The notes below the pieces were generated by a model, which was given only the letters and a program-made list of their open reading frames with translations, was not told the origin of the DNA and ran no database searches. A DNA stretch of 5,667 nt from Bdellovibrionales bacterium (lineage in GTDB: Bacteria > Bdellovibrionota > UBA2361 > JAGRAS01), in contig JAGRAS010000123.1 of NCBI GenBank assembly GCA_020434465.1, positions 1 through 5,667 of the forward strand, written 5' to 3'. This document shows positions 3,800-5,667 of the stretch, one piece after another. The first letter of the stretch is position 1; the number at the start of each line of letters is the position of its first letter. Made by a program: the position numbers and the translations under genes.

Positions 3800-4660
3800 C
3801 TAACCAAGCAATGCTAGAGTAATTCCAGGTTGCTGATTAGCTTGAGCAAGTACTGCTGTATTTGCTTGCTGTAATACTTGGAGACGAACCAATTCTGCTA
3901 CTTCTTGGGCTATGTCTGCATCACGAACTCGGCTTTCTGCTGCAATAAACTCTGCGCGTTGACCTTGTAGGTTCTCTATTGCTGCATTAAGTCGAGATCC
4001 AGTAGATCCAAGTGATCCTCTTGTTGCGTTAAGCGAGTCAATTGCTCCTTTCACTGCATCTAGTGCAAGTCTAGAAGCGCTGACTGAGTCATCACTTGTA
4101 CCTCCGATAATTGAATATTGAAGTGCGTTTGAACCTGTTCCTGCTAAATTGATTGACTCAAGCGTGCCGTTTACAGCTGCTAGAGTAATTCTTGAGTTAG
4201 CGGTTCCATCAAGACCAATTTGCAGATTCACTGCAGCTCCTCCTGATAGAAGGTTTAAGTCGTTGAATGTAGTTGTAACTGCGATCCTTTGAATTTCTGA
4301 GCCAAGAGCCTCAAATTCATTGGAAAGAGCAGATCTTTGTGAGTTTGCAAAAATGCCGTTAGCACTCTGTTCAGCAAGTTCTGCCATTCTGGTTAATAAA
4401 CCAGATACGTTTGACAAAGCAGAATCTGCTATTGAAGTGAATGACAGTGCATTATTTGCGTTTTGAATTGCAGTTGCTGCAATTTTTGCATCAGCAGCTA
4501 ATTTATCTGCGATCTGGTTACCCGCTGGGTCATCAGATGGCTTAGTAATTCTTAGTCCAGATGATAGTCTGGAAACTGTCGAATTTAATTTATCTGTAAC
4601 TTTGCCTAAGTTACGAGATACTTCGAGTGAAGTTACGTTACTGTTTAACGATATTGCCAT
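3800..4660 (-). CDS. fliC: Flagellin, filament subunit
   Basis: Flagellin is exported through the flagellar type III channel and polymerises into the filament. The 286-residue product has the conserved N-terminal D0/D1 region (about 1-140: SLNSNVTSLEVSRNL, RLSSGLRI, SDDPAGNQIA, LTRMAELAEQSANG, FNDLNLLSGG) and the C-terminal D1/D0 region (about 195-286: SRLNAAIENL, ESRVRDADIAQEVAELVR, VLQQANTAVLAQANQQPG, ending LALLG). Only about 55 residues separate them, so the exposed D2/D3 domain is missing, as in many short flagellins. The D1 segment 89-99 keeps the general TLR5-contact pattern. The ATG has AAGGAG 6 bases ahead. It is the first gene of the cluster, and its leader carries a CsrA-like hairpin. 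No sigma-28 or sigma-54 box was found with confidence. Confidence 0.97.
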   Translation of the reverse strand: MAISLNSNVTSLEVSRNLGKVTDKLNSTVSRLSSGLRITKPSDDPAGNQIADKLAADAKIAATAIQNANNALSFTSIADSALSNVSGLLTRMAELAEQSANGIFANSQRSALSNEFEALGSEIQRIAVTTTFNDLNLLSGGAAVNLQIGLDGTANSRITLAAVNGTLESINLAGTGSNALQYSIIGGTSDDSVSASRLALDAVKGAIDSLNATRGSLGSTGSRLNAAIENLQGQRAEFIAAESRVRDADIAQEVAELVRLQVLQQANTAVLAQANQQPGITLALLG

Positions 4661-4666
4661 AACACG

Positions 4667-4705
4667 CTCCTTGTTATTTATTTACTTTGAATCCTTTCAA
4701 AGTAA
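4667..4705 (-). promoter_or_regulatory. Flagellin mRNA leader with two putative CsrA sites
   Basis: On the minus strand a perfect 10-bp stem, TTACTTTGAA / TTCAAAGTAA (4682-4691 and 4696-4705), presents AGGA in its 4-base loop; with the preceding A this reads AAGGA (4696-4692). A second AAGGA (4672-4668) is part of the Shine-Dalgarno AAGGAG. The two motifs are 19 bases apart. CsrA dimers are known to bridge two GGA sites, one often in a hairpin loop and one over the ribosome site, as on the Bacillus subtilis hag leader. Repression of flagellin translation by CsrA, possibly relieved by FliW, is therefore a reasonable inference. csrA and fliW are not in the window. Confidence 0.6.
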
Positions 4706-4745
4706 TCACGCGCATTTTTCAAACTTTTTGGCGAACCTTTCCTGC

Positions 4746-4764
4746 GACACTTAATTGTAGTGTC
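4746..4764. promoter_or_regulatory. Dyad near the flagellin promoter region
   Basis: GACACT (4746-4751) and AGTGTC (4759-4764) are exact reverse complements with a 7-base gap. On the minus strand the same bases include TTGACA (4767-4762), a consensus -35 hexamer, but I see no acceptable -10 box at the right distance. It may be an operator about 90 bases before the flagellin start, or a leader hairpin. Confidence 0.4.
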
Positions 4765-5168
4765 AAAAAGTTACCAAAAATCTCAATGTTTGCGAAACAA
4801 AGGCGCAACTGTCTTGTACGAACTGGATACTTTGAATAAAAGTATATTATTCGTTAGAAAAAACGCCCATGCATCAACAGCGCATGAAATTATTATTTAG
4901 TTTGGGAAGCGATATGACGATGAGAACAATTAGCACACGACGTTACACCATCTTCAGATCCACGACCCGTTTTTTATTTCATGTCTAGTAACGACTGAAA
5001 TAAATTTTTCTTAAGAAACTGTCGCTAAATTTTTTTAGCCACATTTCTTTGAGTCTGAAAAAGCAAGAGCTAAATTCAAACTCTAATAATGGTTAACGGC
5101 AGATATTTTTTTTCTTTAACAAACTGGAGCTATTTTTTCTTTTTTATTTAAAAAAACTTTAGCGCTAT
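4765..5168. other. Intergenic region upstream of flagellin, no convincing gene
   Basis: About 400 bases of AT-rich sequence without a supported gene. Visible structure: TTGCG/CGCAA on the minus strand near 4787-4809, a TATACT-like -10 candidate on the minus strand near 4850, an unsupported + frame of 39 codons (4869-4988, no ribosome site), a hairpin with T-run (4973-5009), and the perfect dyad GCTAAA/TTTAGC (5024-5039). Long T- and A-tracts at 5100-5160 precede the promoter near 5193. The flagellin promoter should lie here, but I cannot place it. Confidence 0.5.
4973..5009 (+). terminator. Weak AT-rich hairpin with T-run
   Basis: TTTATTTC (4973-4980) and GAAATAAA (4997-5004) pair perfectly. 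AGT (4987-4989) and ACT (4994-4996) extend the inner stem, and five T follow (5005-5009). The shape suits a weak intrinsic terminator on the + strand, but the stem is nearly all A-T and no clear + strand gene precedes it. Confidence 0.35.
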
Positions 5169-5198
5169 TTAGAAAAAACCTGATATTTTTACTATAAT
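5169..5198 (+). promoter_or_regulatory. Housekeeping-type promoter with AT-rich upstream tracts
   Basis: A perfect TATAAT lies at 5193-5198. The -35 position holds only a weak match (TTAGAA, 5169-5174, 18-base spacing). Upstream, T-tracts and A-tracts at about 5128-5158 look like an UP element, which can compensate for a poor -35. Transcription would begin near 5205 and reach the terminator at 5338-5368. Confidence 0.45.
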
Positions 5199-5204
5199 AA
5201 AATC

Positions 5205-5368
5205 AATAATTTAGCTGCGCTAAAAGGGGTTTTGAATAATTTTAGCTCCAGAATCTACATCCTTTTTGCATAAATTACGAAAACACTGGTACAGATTAAA
5301 TCTGTAAAAATTTTCGTCTCTAGCTATTTTGTTTTCGAAAGCTTCATCTTAGATGGAGCTTTTTTTTT
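5205..5368 (+). ncRNA. Candidate stand-alone small RNA
   Basis: About 164 bases lie between a TATAAT promoter and a strong terminator, with no usable reading frame. Internal structure: TTTAGC (5210-5215) pairs with GCTAAA (5219-5224), but GCTAAAA (5219-5225) pairs equally well with TTTTAGC (5240-5246). ACGAAAA (5277-5283) pairs with TTTTCGT (5311-5317) around an inner hairpin TACAGAT/ATCTGTA (5290-5306). AGCTCC (5244-5249) can pair with GGAGCT (5355-5360) of the terminator. No gene follows the terminator closely, so a trans-acting RNA fits better than a riboswitch. No known family was recognised. Start and end are inferred. Confidence 0.45.
5338..5368 (+). terminator. Strong rho-independent terminator
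   Basis: AAAGCTTCATC (5338-5348) pairs with GATGGAGCTTT (5352-5362): 11 pairs including one T-G wobble, a 3-base loop TTA, and six further T (5363-5368). The pairing and T-run are unambiguous. Orientation is + strand, away from flagellin. Confidence 0.9.
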
Positions 5369-5377
5369 GTTTGGTAG

Positions 5378-5402
5378 ACGAGATTTAGCTTTTCGTTTTT
5401 TT
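5378..5402 (+). terminator. Second, weaker tandem terminator
   Basis: ACGAGA (5378-5383) pairs with TTTCGT (5391-5396), five Watson-Crick pairs and one G-T wobble, around the loop TTTAGCT. It is followed by T to 5402. It lies 10 bases after the first terminator and may act as a backup. Confidence 0.4.
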
Positions 5403-5506
5403 AAGTTCCTAGATAATAATAAGCTATTCAGTTACGGCGCCGGAACATTATAAAAGTTGATTAGGGTGAATAATAAATAAAACCTTTCTTAGATTCGTTG
5501 AAGCAT

Positions 5507-5524
5507 ACCGTCCCCGGGGTCGGT
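5507..5524. repeat. GC-rich near-palindrome in an AT-rich flank
   Basis: The 18 bases read ACCG-T-CCCCGGGG-T-CGGT, symmetric except for the two facing T positions. It stands out against the AT-rich surroundings. Nearby are CGGCGCCG (5435-5442) and GTTCC/GGAAC (5405-5409 / 5442-5446). The 5403-5600 stretch has no supported gene; these dyads could belong to another structured RNA or be protein-binding sites. Confidence 0.5.
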
Positions 5525-5564
5525 GGTAATTCTTTTAGCTGGTTAGGATAAGTTTTGTTTTCTA

Positions 5565-5583
5565 ACGTTCGGACCTTGAACGT
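5565..5583. repeat. 6-bp inverted repeat ahead of the right-edge promoter
   Basis: ACGTTC (5565-5570) and GAACGT (5578-5583) are exact reverse complements with a 7-base gap. The dyad is followed by A-runs to 5613 and lies about 33 bases before a TTGACA box, a suitable place for an activator or repressor site. Confidence 0.4.
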
Positions 5584-5615
5584 AAAAAAAATCACAAAAA
5601 AGTTTTACAAAACTA

Positions 5616-5644
5616 TTGACAGACTTTTAGCTGTTTTTGATGTT
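5616..5644 (+). promoter_or_regulatory. Possible promoter pointing out of the window
   Basis: A consensus -35, TTGACA (5616-5621), is preceded by A-rich sequence like an UP element (5583-5613). At 17-base spacing the -10 position reads GATGTT (5639-5644), only a 3 of 6 match. The layout recalls strong stable-RNA promoters, but the product lies beyond the right edge and cannot be identified. Confidence 0.35.
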
Positions 5645-5667
5645 TGTTAAGTAAGTGCTCGTAGCTT

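Noticed and set aside
4661..4960. Search for sigma-28 or sigma-54 boxes upstream of flagellin
   Set aside because: No TAAA-N15-GCCGATAA-like or GG-N10-GC element was found on the minus strand; the nearest GG/GC pair has the wrong spacing and is on the + strand.
4869..4988. + strand frame of 39 codons beginning MHQQRMKLLF
   Set aside because: There is no Shine-Dalgarno and no recognisable protein; its stop falls inside a weak hairpin. Kept only as a remark in the intergenic entry.
5403..5600. Possible tRNA in the GC-richer patch of the right flank
   Set aside because: There is no T-loop GTTCRA motif, no acceptor pairing and no cloverleaf could be drawn.

Overview
This AT-rich window comes from a flagellated, respiring bacterium that is probably Gram-negative. 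It carries a complex I subunit gene, a secreted NlpC/P60-like enzyme and a flagellin locus. I cannot name the genus. The short flagellin without a large variable domain and the isolated nuoA would fit a low-GC deltaproteobacterial, Bdellovibrionota or SAR324-like genome, but that is only a guess.

Layout: positions 1-235 hold the C-terminal end of an unrecognised gene that is readable only by joining two frames. From 236 to 1027 there is no protein gene, but there is much structure: several perfect inverted repeats, a strong intrinsic terminator (457-490), four copies of an octamer (527-564), and a duplicated element (398-462 and 695-768). In the duplicated element the loop is conserved while the flanking stem has changed on both sides. 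The second copy lies inside a 173-base domain (694-866) closed by a perfect 12-bp inverted repeat. This could be a new structured RNA or a miniature inverted-repeat transposon. nuoA (1028-1390, +) and an exported cysteine hydrolase (1403-2206, +) follow as a pair.

A four-gene minus-strand cluster converges on that pair, and the two outermost genes share one 12-bp palindrome as their stop codons (2201-2212). In transcription order the cluster is flagellin (4660-3800), a protein with a flagellin-like C-terminal tail but no flagellin N-terminus (3716-2898), a 68-residue protein (2800-2594) and an 87-residue protein (2470-2207), with a possible 8-codon ORF just ahead of the last. A perfect 12-bp hairpin separates flagellin from the rest. 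The flagellin leader has two AAGGA motifs, one in the loop of a perfect 10-bp hairpin and one in the Shine-Dalgarno. This is the arrangement expected for CsrA control, as in the Bacillus hag leader.

Upstream of flagellin (4661-5667) there is about 1 kb without a convincing gene. It contains a candidate stand-alone small RNA on the + strand (about 5205-5368), with a TATAAT box, AT-rich upstream tracts, mutually exclusive hairpins and a strong terminator. A TTGACA-type promoter near the right edge points out of the window. The main themes are an unusual flagellin accessory cluster that may be under CsrA control, and at least two candidate undescribed structured RNAs.
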